Positions 1 through 8,092 of a DNA stretch of 62,023 nt are shown piece by piece; the first letter of the stretch is position 1, and each line of letters opens with the position of its first letter. Origin of the DNA: Stieleria mannarensis (lineage in GTDB: Bacteria; Planctomycetota; Planctomycetia; Pirellulales; Pirellulaceae); the NCBI RefSeq assembly GCF_014154935.1, contig NZ_JACEHH010000054.1, forward strand, positions 1-62,023, written 5' to 3'. The translations under genes and the position numbers were made by a program. A model generated the notes under the pieces. That model was given only the letters and a program-made list of their open reading frames with translations. It had not been told where the DNA came from and did not search any database.

Positions 1-13
1 TGCCAGGGAGGGT
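1..13. repeat. Partial CCCTCCCTGG palindrome (family D)
   Basis: The first bases read CCAGGGAGGGT, the right half of the palindrome that is complete at 58365-58385 (arms ACCCTCCCT and AGGGAGGGT). The left half lies outside the window. Confidence 0.5.
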
Positions 14-50
14 GAAGTCATGACTTGGTGACGATGCCCCTAAGATCCTG

Positions 51-120
51 CCTCCCCATCATTCTGCCCCGTATCATTCTGCCTTCTCATCGTTTTGCCC
101 CCATCGTTTTGCCCGTCTCT
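51..120. repeat. ATCATTCTGCC / ATCGTTTTGCC intergenic repeat (family C)
   Basis: This stretch iterates short units such as CATCATTCTGCCCC, GTATCATTCTGCC and CCCATCGTTTTGCCC. The same units occur at 32953-33073, 38153-38175 and, inverted, at 43692-43718. It sits just downstream of the leftward FHA gene and holds no gene. The repetition is seen directly; its function is unknown. Confidence 0.7.
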
Positions 121-142
121 CTCTGCCATTTCCCCACCCCAA

Positions 143-1051
143 CTACTGCGGCAGGTCGGCCTTGCCAGCGAGGAATTCGTTGCCGATCTCCAGAATCTTC
201 TGGTAGCGTTGATCGATCGACATCGTGTCGCCCGTGGTCGCGACCATCATCATCGCGCCGGCGGCCATCTGTGCGGTCAACCGCGGGTCTGGGGGGACGT
301 CGTCGAATTCGGCCGGTGCCATGCTGCCTTCACTCCAGGACGCGGCGGCGGCGACACAACTGGCCGGGTTGGCGTATTCCTGTTTTTCAGCGACCGCCAT
401 CGCCGCCCGGCGGTTCGGTTCACTCGGTTCCTTGAACCAAGCCATCACCAAGTCGAGGGCGTCACGTTCCTCACGGTCCAGGTCGCGTGGGAAGACCTCT
501 TCGACGGCCCGGTAGGCCCAGAAAACGGTCTGGCGTTTGGGCAGATACAGCGTGGCGATTCGGATCGCGTCGGCAAAGAGTTTATTTTCGGTCAGGACGC
601 GAATGAATTCTTCCGGCGAGTGACTGGGGCGAAACAGCTGCAGTGATTCCTCTTCCAGGTCGGTCAATTGGCAGAGTTCGACGGCGGAGAGTTTCGGTTG
701 GTCGGGCGGTTCGGCTTCCTGCGGGTCATGTTTTTCATCGGCCTGACCGGGACGCCCCTGGATGACCGTTCGCAGCTGTGTTTGCCCGGCAACGATTTCG
801 TCGCCGTCGACGATCGCGGCTTCCTCGATCGGCGTCTTATTGACGAAGGTCGCCGATGCGCCGGTCATGTCCCGAACCAGGCATTGATCGGATTGGCATT
901 CCAATTCGAAATGCACATCGGCCATCTCCGCATCATCTGGAAAACAGACATCGGCGACATCACTGCTTCCGAACCGCGCCCGTTCGCCCGATTGCATCGG
1001 GATTTGTCGCCCCAGTGTGGGTCCTGCGGTGACCTGAAGAATGACTCTCAT
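143..1051 (-). CDS. FHA-domain protein next to VgrG
   Basis: A 302-residue cytoplasmic protein. Residues 1-95 look like a forkhead-associated domain, a phosphothreonine-binding fold: ARFGSS near residue 27 and VNKTPIEEAAIVDGDEI match the usual spacing of strand and loop motifs. The remaining ~200 residues are mainly helical with no motif I can name. It is the last gene of a leftward run and starts 78 bp after the vgrG stop. FHA proteins are regular partners of type VI secretion systems (TagH/Fha), where they read threonine phosphorylation; that role here is inferred from the neighbour. There is no signal peptide or membrane segment. Start chosen at ATG 1051. Confidence 0.75.
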   Translation of the reverse strand: MRVILQVTAGPTLGRQIPMQSGERARFGSSDVADVCFPDDAEMADVHFELECQSDQCLVRDMTGASATFVNKTPIEEAAIVDGDEIVAGQTQLRTVIQGRPGQADEKHDPQEAEPPDQPKLSAVELCQLTDLEEESLQLFRPSHSPEEFIRVLTENKLFADAIRIATLYLPKRQTVFWAYRAVEEVFPRDLDREERDALDLVMAWFKEPSEPNRRAAMAVAEKQEYANPASCVAAAASWSEGSMAPAEFDDVPPDPRLTAQMAAGAMMMVATTGDTMSIDQRYQKILEIGNEFLAGKADLPQ

Positions 1052-1128
1052 GGATGGAGACCCGGAAAAGAAGAATGTGGCTCGATGAGGAGGCGGGCGT
1101 CGGCGGCCGAGTGGGGTCGCAAGACGAA

Positions 1129-3174
1129 TCAGTTAATTTTCGCCATCGCACCTTTCAGCGTCAGCATCGCGGAGGCGGCGGCGTCGACCATGGTGCCTTT
1201 GACTTCGGCTTTGACCTGGGCTTGGACGGAAACCTTCATCGCTTTGATGGTGATCCCTTGTTGGTCGATTTTGATGCTGCTTCCGCCGACCTTCAACAGG
1301 ATCGACTTGGCCGCTTCGGTCTTGTGCGCCCCGGCCTTGATGCTGACCGAGTCATCGCCTTGGCTGATGACCGTGGTTCGGTTTCCCGTCTTGATCGTCA
1401 GGGCATCGTCGTCGTAGATGGTCGTCGAACGTTTTCCTTTTTCGATGGCGATGGTCGCGTCGCCCTTGCTGACCGTTTGGGTGAAATTTTTCAGGATCTT
1501 GATGTCCTGGCTTCCGTCCTTGGCTTTGGCGTCACCGATCACGACCTTTTGATTGTTAAAGATCTCGATCACCTGGTCACCGGCATCCTTCTTTTCGAAG
1601 CCGACTTTCAAGGTGTCGTTGTTTTCGACGATTCGTTCGAAATCCTTTTCGGCGTGAAAGTAGACCTGTTCTTCGCCCTTTTTGTCTTCGAACCGTAGCT
1701 CGTTGAAGTTTTGGTCCGTGCCTTTGGACGAACTGTGCGTCTTGATACCGCTTTGCGTTCGGTTGTCCGGCAACTTATACGGCGGCATCTCGTTAGCGTT
1801 GTAGACTCGGCCGGTGATGATCGGCCGGTCGGGGTCGCCCTCGAGGAACTCGACAATCACTTCCTGGCCGACGCGTGGGATGTGAATGCTGCCCCAGCGT
1901 TTACCGGCCCAGGACTGTGCGACGCGGACCCAACAGGAACTGTTTTCGTCCGACTTGCCTTCGCGATCCCAGTGGAATTGAACTTTGACGCGGCCGTACT
2001 TGTCGGTAAAAATTTCTTCGCCCGCCTTGCCGACCACGACCGCCGTCTGCGGCCCGCGAATTTTGGGCAGTGGCGTTTGTCGCTGCGATCGAAACACCTG
2101 GCGACTTTTGATCGCCTCGAAAGAGCATTCGGGCAACAGTTCGCTCTCGGCCTCCGATTCGGACTGTCCGGTTTCGGATTCGCTGGTGGTCAGTTCCAGA
2201 TTCGTCGCGACGATCAGATACTCTGCGTTTTGATCGGAGCGAAAATGGCCGTCCAGCGAGAACAGGGAACCGGTTTGAAACCCGAGCACGTTGGCGCTGC
2301 CCCGCACGCGTTCAAACCTCGCCTCGTGTTCTTCGATGCGGCGATTCGTGTAGTGGGTCCCCTCCGCACTCTTGGTGTACTCGCCGGGATAGTCATAGAC
2401 CTCAAACTTCGACAGATTGTGTTTGCGTTGACTTTTGGAAGTGGTCAACAGGTCGGCGTTGGGGCGTTCAAAATCGTAATCGTCCTGGACATACGCCCCC
2501 GTTTGAACCTCGTTGGATGCCGACCAATGATAGACATGCTCGATCTCGCGCAGCCGGCCTTCGTCGGGCGGAAAAAACGGGACGGTCGCATAACCGCTGG
2601 CCGCCGAATGAGCCGACGCGTCATCGGCCAGCACCATCTCATGTTTGGAGTCTTCGTGCGTGAAGAAGTAATAGACCCCTTCTTGTTCCATCAGGCGGCT
2701 GACGAAATCGAAATCGGACTCGCGGTACTGGACACAATAGTCCCATCGCCGGTACGTTTCACGAAACCGCAGAACGTAATCGGTGAAGCCGTGGTCACGG
2801 AAAACGGTTTCGATGATTTCGGGAACCGTTTTGTTTTGAAAGATTCGACAATTCGACGTGCGGGTCAAAAACCAAAGCCAGGGCACTAGCGTGGCGCGAT
2901 AGACCGATTTCTGGCTGTGGCTTCCCGCCCACGAAAACCGATTGACCAACCCGTGAAAGTAGCGTGTCGAACCGTTGGGCAGCAGCACCGAAACACAAGC
3001 CGGTGTGCCGAGCAGGTCTTCAAGGACGATGTTGTGGTCGTCCGACAACAGGTCCAGAGAAAACTCGAAGGGGCATCCCAGTCGTTCAAACGCGGACATG
3101 CGATGGAACAGCAACTTGTCCGGCCCCGCCTGTGTGGTGACGGCGATCCCTCGATTTGTCTGGGACGAACTCAT
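1129..3174 (-). CDS. vgrG: Type VI secretion spike protein VgrG (TssI)
   Basis: A 681-residue VgrG/TssI, the trimeric spike that tips the type VI secretion tube and carries effectors. The N-terminal two thirds holds the gp27-like part (VYYFFTHEDSKHEMVLADD) and then the gp5-like OB fold (PRVGQEVIVEFLEGDPDRPIITGRVYN), which is the family signature. The C-terminal ~150 residues form the repetitive beta-helix needle (GDATIAIEKG, GNRTTVISQGDDSVSIKAG). The length is usual for VgrG, with no extra C-terminal domain, so it is not an evolved effector fusion. No other Tss gene lies in the window, so this is an outlying vgrG island. ATG 3174 is the only sensible start. Confidence 0.93.
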   Translation of the reverse strand: MSSSQTNRGIAVTTQAGPDKLLFHRMSAFERLGCPFEFSLDLLSDDHNIVLEDLLGTPACVSVLLPNGSTRYFHGLVNRFSWAGSHSQKSVYRATLVPWLWFLTRTSNCRIFQNKTVPEIIETVFRDHGFTDYVLRFRETYRRWDYCVQYRESDFDFVSRLMEQEGVYYFFTHEDSKHEMVLADDASAHSAASGYATVPFFPPDEGRLREIEHVYHWSASNEVQTGAYVQDDYDFERPNADLLTTSKSQRKHNLSKFEVYDYPGEYTKSAEGTHYTNRRIEEHEARFERVRGSANVLGFQTGSLFSLDGHFRSDQNAEYLIVATNLELTTSESETGQSESEAESELLPECSFEAIKSRQVFRSQRQTPLPKIRGPQTAVVVGKAGEEIFTDKYGRVKVQFHWDREGKSDENSSCWVRVAQSWAGKRWGSIHIPRVGQEVIVEFLEGDPDRPIITGRVYNANEMPPYKLPDNRTQSGIKTHSSSKGTDQNFNELRFEDKKGEEQVYFHAEKDFERIVENNDTLKVGFEKKDAGDQVIEIFNNQKVVIGDAKAKDGSQDIKILKNFTQTVSKGDATIAIEKGKRSTTIYDDDALTIKTGNRTTVISQGDDSVSIKAGAHKTEAAKSILLKVGGSSIKIDQQGITIKAMKVSVQAQVKAEVKGTMVDAAASAMLTLKGAMAKIN

Positions 3175-3317
3175 AGTTTAGCCAATCTCAATGCGCCTGA
3201 TCAGGGACAATCCGTAGAGGCGGGATTGTACAGTATCGCAGGACTTCCGCACCAGACTGCGACCGATGGCGGCCGACGTCGTCAAACGCGCCGGCGTCGG
3301 CCGATTCGACCGCGACG

Positions 3318-4640
3318 TCACTTCTTTTTCAGCGCCGTCACGACCCAACCACCGACAGGTTGTTTCACCTCGCGACGCAGCACGACGGGCCGGATCTCAT
3401 GAAGGCGAAGCGATGCTGCGGCGATGCAATCACACAAATAATCCTGGCGATGGCTGTATCGGCCGTGCGGATTCAACTGGTAGGCGGGCGCGGCTTCTGA
3501 CTCCCCCAGACTTTCGACCGTAAAGACCAATGTCCCCGCGGTCCGCAGCGACTCGGCCGCGGCGGCAATGGCACGCTTGAGGTCGCCGAAATAGATCAAG
3601 GTGTCGGCGGACACGATCAAATCAAACGTGCCCGGATGATCAGACATGTACGCAACCAATTCGGCCTCGACCAGTTCGTCATAGACCTTTCGCGATCGGG
3701 CCTTGACCATCATTTTGGGCGACAAATCGATCCCGACCAATCGCTCGGCATAGGAGCGCAGGTCTTCACCGCACAACCCCGTCCCACAGCCGGCATCGAG
3801 CACCTGCAGGTTTCCCGGGGGATTGGGGATCAGATCTGAAAGTGCGTCGGCGATCAGAGCCGGCGCGCGATAGTCCAACCGCTGCAGGACTTCATCAAAA
3901 CTGGCGGCAAACGCATCGAACGATTGTCGCACGTAATCTTCTGAACATCGATCCGGCACGTCGTTTCCTTCGCATGCGGCCAGCATGTGTTTGGCGATCG
4001 GGTTGTCTGGATCGGTTTTCAGCCAGCTTCGATACACGACCACCGCCTCGTCGACCCTGCCGTAAACGTACAACGCCCGCCCCAAGCTCAGGTGCGCGGT
4101 CGAGAGGCGTGGGTTGATTTCGACGGCTGTTCGCAGCGCGGTCAAAGATTCCTCTCGCTGTCCTGATGCCTTGAGCGCGTTGCCGAGATTCAGGTGGGCG
4201 TCGGCGTGACGAGGCTGCACCTGAATCGCGTGCCGAAACGATTCGATCGCCTCGTCGGTCCGCTTGAGTGCCCGAAGCACCGCGCCCAGATTATTGTGCG
4301 CATCGGCATGATCGGGAGCCGCTTGAATCACGCATCGGTACTCGGCCTCGGCCTCATCGAAACGCTCAGACTCCTTCAACACGTTTCCCAAATTATTGCG
4401 AGCGCCGTGGTAGGCCGGGTTTCCGAGGAGTGCCCTGCGAATCAACCGCACCGCTTGCTCGGAATCGCCTCGCTGATGTCGCAGAACGCCCAGGAAGTGT
4501 TGTGCGTCGACGTGATCGGGGTCTCGTTCTAGCGCACGCTGATAAAGCTCCTCCGCCTCATTCAGGTGCCCGCCTTGATGCAGCGAGACGGCTAACGAGA
4601 CGACGTCGGCCACGGGAGGGGATTGCGGGGAGGTTGCCAT
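3318..4640 (-). CDS. TPR protein with C-terminal SAM methyltransferase (copy 1)
   Basis: A 440-residue protein. Residues ~10-215 are five to six TPR units of the A-x-x-x-Y/F-x-x-A-I type (NEAEELYQRALERDPDHVDA, DEAEAEYRCVIQAAPDHADA). Residues ~235-440 are a class I methyltransferase with motif I VLDAGCGTGLCG and the later SADTLIYFGDL. It is a clear paralogue of the gene at 6693-8078: both share RLDYRAP/NLDYRAP, GCGTGLC, RLVGxDLS, YDELxExEL and SADTLIY. The ATG at 4640 was preferred to an upstream frame extension because the TPRs begin right after it. The substrate is unknown. Confidence 0.82.
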   Translation of the reverse strand: MATSPQSPPVADVVSLAVSLHQGGHLNEAEELYQRALERDPDHVDAQHFLGVLRHQRGDSEQAVRLIRRALLGNPAYHGARNNLGNVLKESERFDEAEAEYRCVIQAAPDHADAHNNLGAVLRALKRTDEAIESFRHAIQVQPRHADAHLNLGNALKASGQREESLTALRTAVEINPRLSTAHLSLGRALYVYGRVDEAVVVYRSWLKTDPDNPIAKHMLAACEGNDVPDRCSEDYVRQSFDAFAASFDEVLQRLDYRAPALIADALSDLIPNPPGNLQVLDAGCGTGLCGEDLRSYAERLVGIDLSPKMMVKARSRKVYDELVEAELVAYMSDHPGTFDLIVSADTLIYFGDLKRAIAAAAESLRTAGTLVFTVESLGESEAAPAYQLNPHGRYSHRQDYLCDCIAAASLRLHEIRPVVLRREVKQPVGGWVVTALKKK

Positions 4641-4709
4641 GGCAGAGTGATTCCAGGGGAGCGTTGAAGGCGTACCAGGCGACAGGAACGGATGGCACGA
4701 GCAGAGGTG

Positions 4710-4730
4710 TTGGTGCCCAGGCTTTAGCCG
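4710..4730. repeat. TTGGTGCCCAGGCTTTAGCC motif (family E)
   Basis: A copy of a 20-26 bp intergenic motif of the form TTGGTGTCCAGGCTTTAGCC. Other clear copies are at 43896-43921 (inverted) and 61877-61897, and partial ones at 6493-6513, 6551-6570 and 58537-58553. Here it overlaps the stop codon of the leftward gene at 4724-5323. Confidence 0.6.
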
Positions 4731-5323
4731 ACCGTTGCCAACCTCCAAAACCCGGATGCCACCAGGTACGGGCGGATTCTCGGGGTCCAGACGTGATCGA
4801 CGAAGGCGCGGCCGCCGGCGGACAATTTTCCTCCGGGCAAGTTCTCATGGGGCGTCAACTTGGGATCGTAACCCTTTTCCAGCGAGGAAAGCTTTGGGTT
4901 CTCGGGAGCCGACAAGCGAGCCGCGATCGAATCGAACAAGAAGTGCGGCGGCAACGGGACCGCTGGGGCGGGGGCCATGTCGTGATCGGCCTCGCCGCCC
5001 GAACATTTGGCGTCCGCGTTTTTCTGCGACGCGTGGCGGTCGCCGGCGGCCAGCTGCAACGCCCGGCGCAAATCGTCGATCGTCTGGCCCAATCGCAGAT
5101 CGCTGGGAGGAAGCAACGAGGTGTCACTGATCCGCGCCGGCGCTTGCGGGGCACAGAACACGTCGTACAACGCCACCGCGCCGACCGCTTGCGGGCGGAA
5201 TTGGTATTCACGCGTCAGGTATAGAAACAGGACGTCGGTGTTGAAGGACAACACACAGTGCGTGAGCAGCTCGATCAATTCCCGTCCGCCCTGTTGAAAA
5301 CACGTCTTGGTGCAAATCGGCAC
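4724..5323 (-). CDS. Hypothetical protein
   Basis: A 199-residue protein of no family I recognise. It has three early cysteines (ICTKTC and a Cys near residue 22), a hydrophobic stretch LSFNTDVLFLYL, a segment DLRLGQTIDDLRRAL and a C-terminal VWTPRIRPYLVASGFWRL. I chose GTG at 5323 because AGGAG lies 10 bases upstream and this removes the overlap with the upstream gene, which stops at 5337. An ATG at 5365 or 5428 would overlap that gene. The Cys-rich protein upstream (gap 13 bp) suggests translational coupling. The stop codon lies inside a dispersed motif. Confidence 0.6.
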   Translation of the reverse strand: MPICTKTCFQQGGRELIELLTHCVLSFNTDVLFLYLTREYQFRPQAVGAVALYDVFCAPQAPARISDTSLLPPSDLRLGQTIDDLRRALQLAAGDRHASQKNADAKCSGGEADHDMAPAPAVPLPPHFLFDSIAARLSAPENPKLSSLEKGYDPKLTPHENLPGGKLSAGGRAFVDHVWTPRIRPYLVASGFWRLATVG

Positions 5324-5336
5324 GTGCTTCTGGCTC

Positions 5337-6308
5337 CTATCGTTTGGGGGTGTCGCCTGCGGCATCGGCTTCGCCGCCGGCCGCCGCCGCCGGGGGCAAG
5401 GGATAGGCAGTGACGCCTTGCGCGTCAATCACAGCTGCCCGCGTCGAGACGCAAGCATGATCGTCCGCCTCGTTCGGCTCATAGTCGCTGACGGAAATGA
5501 CGAACACCTCAGGCGACGCAGTTCCGTCGATCTGATTCAAGATCTGTGTCAGCCCTTTGCACAGGTAGCCGTTGCACACTTTGGATCGCATTTCACGCGG
5601 CAAGGTGCATCCGGACGCCGCATGGTAGACACAGGAATCTTCGTACGTCCGGTGGCCGATGCGGCTGACATACGCGGACAGCACATCGCGTGGTCGTTGC
5701 TGCGGATGCTGTTCCATGTAGCGGACCATCGTTTCGACGTTGATGAACGCGTGCCCGCTGCCTTGCGGGCAGCAGTGACCGCGACAGACGGCACAGCCAT
5801 TGCCGAGCACGGCGAGCTGGGTTTCGCCCAGACCGGACGGTTCGTCATACAGGTCGGGTTCGCAGTCCAACGTCGCGTTTCCGAACCGGATCGCCGCGGC
5901 CTGACTGACAACACCCATCAGACGGTCCACGAATTCCCGAATCCGCCGCTTGGGCAATTCGGTCAATCGACGGCGGTTGGCCGGAATCACGCTGCGGGCT
6001 CGATCGTTTGACGCTGCAATGACCTTCGAATCGACGAGTGATTGTTCGGCCGCGGCGGCTCGCTGTTGCAATGCAGTTTTGCGACGAAGTTCGGCTTGGG
6101 CTTGCTCGCGAACGTAACGGGTCTTGCACTCACTGCGGCCACAAATCTTTCCGACGGCTTGTTCGCCGACCGTCAAAACGCTGCCGCACAAGATGCACGC
6201 GGCGGCGTGATGCGAATGAAATGGGTTGCGGGTCGGACGATCGTCATGCACAGCACCCCCGTCAACTCCGCCGGAACGGTGGTGGTTCAGTGGCGCAGGA
6301 CCCGACAT
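5337..6308 (-). CDS. Cysteine-rich metal-binding protein (YkgJ-like CxxC cluster)
   Basis: A 323-residue protein with two cysteine clusters. The N-terminal one (CILCGSV...GKICGRSEC) looks like a four-cysteine zinc finger. The second, around residues 175-265, reads GCAVCRGHCC and then CVYHAASGCTLPREMRSKVC...YLC. This spacing matches the CxxCxxxCC family thought to hold zinc or an iron-sulfur cluster (YkgJ-like). A helical Ala/Arg-rich linker (REQAQAELRRKTALQQRAAAAEQ) sits between them. ATG 6308 was preferred to TTG 6320. It heads the leftward run that contains the TPR-methyltransferase and vgrG. The exact function is unknown. Confidence 0.68.
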   Translation of the reverse strand: MSGPAPLNHHRSGGVDGGAVHDDRPTRNPFHSHHAAACILCGSVLTVGEQAVGKICGRSECKTRYVREQAQAELRRKTALQQRAAAAEQSLVDSKVIAASNDRARSVIPANRRRLTELPKRRIREFVDRLMGVVSQAAAIRFGNATLDCEPDLYDEPSGLGETQLAVLGNGCAVCRGHCCPQGSGHAFINVETMVRYMEQHPQQRPRDVLSAYVSRIGHRTYEDSCVYHAASGCTLPREMRSKVCNGYLCKGLTQILNQIDGTASPEVFVISVSDYEPNEADDHACVSTRAAVIDAQGVTAYPLPPAAAAGGEADAAGDTPKR

Positions 6309-6692
6309 GGAGCGACTCAAAAAAACGTTCGTTGTGTGGCAAGACCCGTCGACTTTCGGTCGGATCGACGCGGCGGGATCCGATCGACTGCCTCATCTTA
6401 AGGTCTGGTTGCTCCACTGCCTACCGAGAGCGAGCCCGCCGGTACGATCAGCTGCGAATAGGACGCTGGTACGAATGGTGCGGACGGAAGTGTTGGTATG
6501 CAGGCTTTACCCGCCCGACTGTCGCTGCGTTGCAGCGACCCGAAATCGCCTCAAGGCTAGACACCAACGGTTGCCGCTGTGCCAGATCCGCGGTGTCCGT
6601 TAGACTCACGCTCGGACAGGGCGGTCGAATCGGCGCGACGTCATCGACGCCAACGTCCATTCGTTACAAATTTCTACGCGACGGGCTGGATT
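6309..6692. other. Divergent intergenic region with no gene
   Basis: This 384-bp region separates the leftward run from the rightward methyltransferase pair, so it should hold both promoters. Two partial family E motifs lie at 6493-6513 and 6551-6570. I see no convincing RNA gene or terminator. Confidence 0.5.
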
Positions 6693-8078
6693 ATGGCGAG
6701 CGAGGTGTCGGGGGAAACCAGTGACCTCCTCAATGAAGCGATTCGATTGCATCACGAGGGAGAACTCACCAAGTCGGAACGGCTGTACAAGGAGGTGCTC
6801 GAGCGCGAGCCCGAACAAACCGTCGCGTTGGGATTGCTGGGCGTGATCGCGGCGCAATTCGGGAATTTGGAATTGGCGATCCAGCGTGTCCGCCGATCGA
6901 TCGCGATCGACCCCAATCAGCCCGGCGCGCTGAACAATCTGGGCAACATGCTGGCCGAAGCGGAACGGTACGACGAGGCCATCGATGCGTATGAACGTTC
7001 GATTCACTTTGACCCCGATGACCCCAACGTCCACCTTCATCTGGGACACGTCTACGGCTCCCTGAATCGCCACCTGGAAGCGGTGGCGGCGTACAAGCGG
7101 GCGACCGACTTGGATCCCAGCGACGCGGCGCTGTGGAACACGCTGGGTTGGGCGCTGGATAAAATCGGTCGGCTGGACGATGCGATCGCGGCCTTCCAAC
7201 GGGCGATGGATCTGGACGCAAACTACATCTCCCCAAAAGACGGCATGGGGAAAGTGTTCCGGCAAATGGGGCGTTTGGAAGATGCGTTTGCGATCTATCA
7301 ACAGTGGTTGGCGATCGAACCGGACAATCCGATCGCGCAACACTTTGCACTCGTCTGCCGACCGGGCGAGTCTCCGCCCGACCGCGCGTCATCCGATTAC
7401 GTCAAACAAACCTTCGACGTCTTTGCCGAACGATTCGAGTCGCTGCTGACCAATCTGGACTACCGGGCGCCAGAGTTGCTCGCAAACATCATCGAAAAAC
7501 TGATCGCGGATGATGATCGCGGCAAACGGAAGGTCGTCGACCTGGGATGCGGAACAGGGCTTTGCGCGAGTTACCTGCGGAAATACGCCGACCGTTTGGT
7601 GGGCGTGGACCTGTCGGCCGGAATGCTGGCCCGGGCGCGGCAGAAAGAGCAGTACGATGAGCTGATCGAAAGCGAGTTGACCGCGTACCTGGACGCTTGC
7701 GAGGAAACCTTTGACCTGATGATCTCGGCCGACACGCTGATCTATATCGGAGACCTGCGGTCCACCTTCGACGCGGCATCACGCACCCTGCGGCCCGGCG
7801 GGTTGCTGGTCTTTAGCCTGGAAAAGCTGAGCGGCGAACCCTGCGAGCCTTCGCCAGCCGGCGCGGAAAACCACGCCCCGGCCAAACACCGCCTTCCCGA
7901 CGACGGATACCAGCTGGGCACGTCGGGGCGATACCAGCACACCGAGGCTTGCGTACGAACCTGGCTGGAACAGAGCGGCTTTTCCACCGCGGTGTTCCGC
8001 GAGGCGGAAGTCAGAAAGGAAGGGCACGAAAGCGTGACCGGATTCTTGGTCGCCGCCCATCGCAACGAAGCATCTTGA
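6693..8078 (+). CDS. TPR protein with C-terminal SAM methyltransferase (copy 2)
   Basis: A 461-residue paralogue of the leftward gene at 3318-4640 with the same order: about six TPR units (residues ~10-215) followed by a class I methyltransferase (residues ~235-460). Motif I is VVDLGCGTGLCA, followed by RLVGVDLSAGML and SADTLIYIGDL. It differs by an insertion near residue 400 (SPAGAENHAPAKHR) and a longer C terminus. ATG 6693 places the TPRs at the start of the protein. The next gene, also a methyltransferase, begins 14 bp after the stop, so they are probably cotranscribed. Modification of a protein held by the TPRs is an inference. Confidence 0.83.
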   Translation: MASEVSGETSDLLNEAIRLHHEGELTKSERLYKEVLEREPEQTVALGLLGVIAAQFGNLELAIQRVRRSIAIDPNQPGALNNLGNMLAEAERYDEAIDAYERSIHFDPDDPNVHLHLGHVYGSLNRHLEAVAAYKRATDLDPSDAALWNTLGWALDKIGRLDDAIAAFQRAMDLDANYISPKDGMGKVFRQMGRLEDAFAIYQQWLAIEPDNPIAQHFALVCRPGESPPDRASSDYVKQTFDVFAERFESLLTNLDYRAPELLANIIEKLIADDDRGKRKVVDLGCGTGLCASYLRKYADRLVGVDLSAGMLARARQKEQYDELIESELTAYLDACEETFDLMISADTLIYIGDLRSTFDAASRTLRPGGLLVFSLEKLSGEPCEPSPAGAENHAPAKHRLPDDGYQLGTSGRYQHTEACVRTWLEQSGFSTAVFREAEVRKEGHESVTGFLVAAHRNEAS

Positions 8079-8092
8079 GGTGCTCTTCCCCC

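Noticed and set aside
6309..6692. tRNA or riboswitch in the divergent gap
   Set aside because: No cloverleaf or conserved aptamer pairing could be drawn; only partial repeat motifs are seen.
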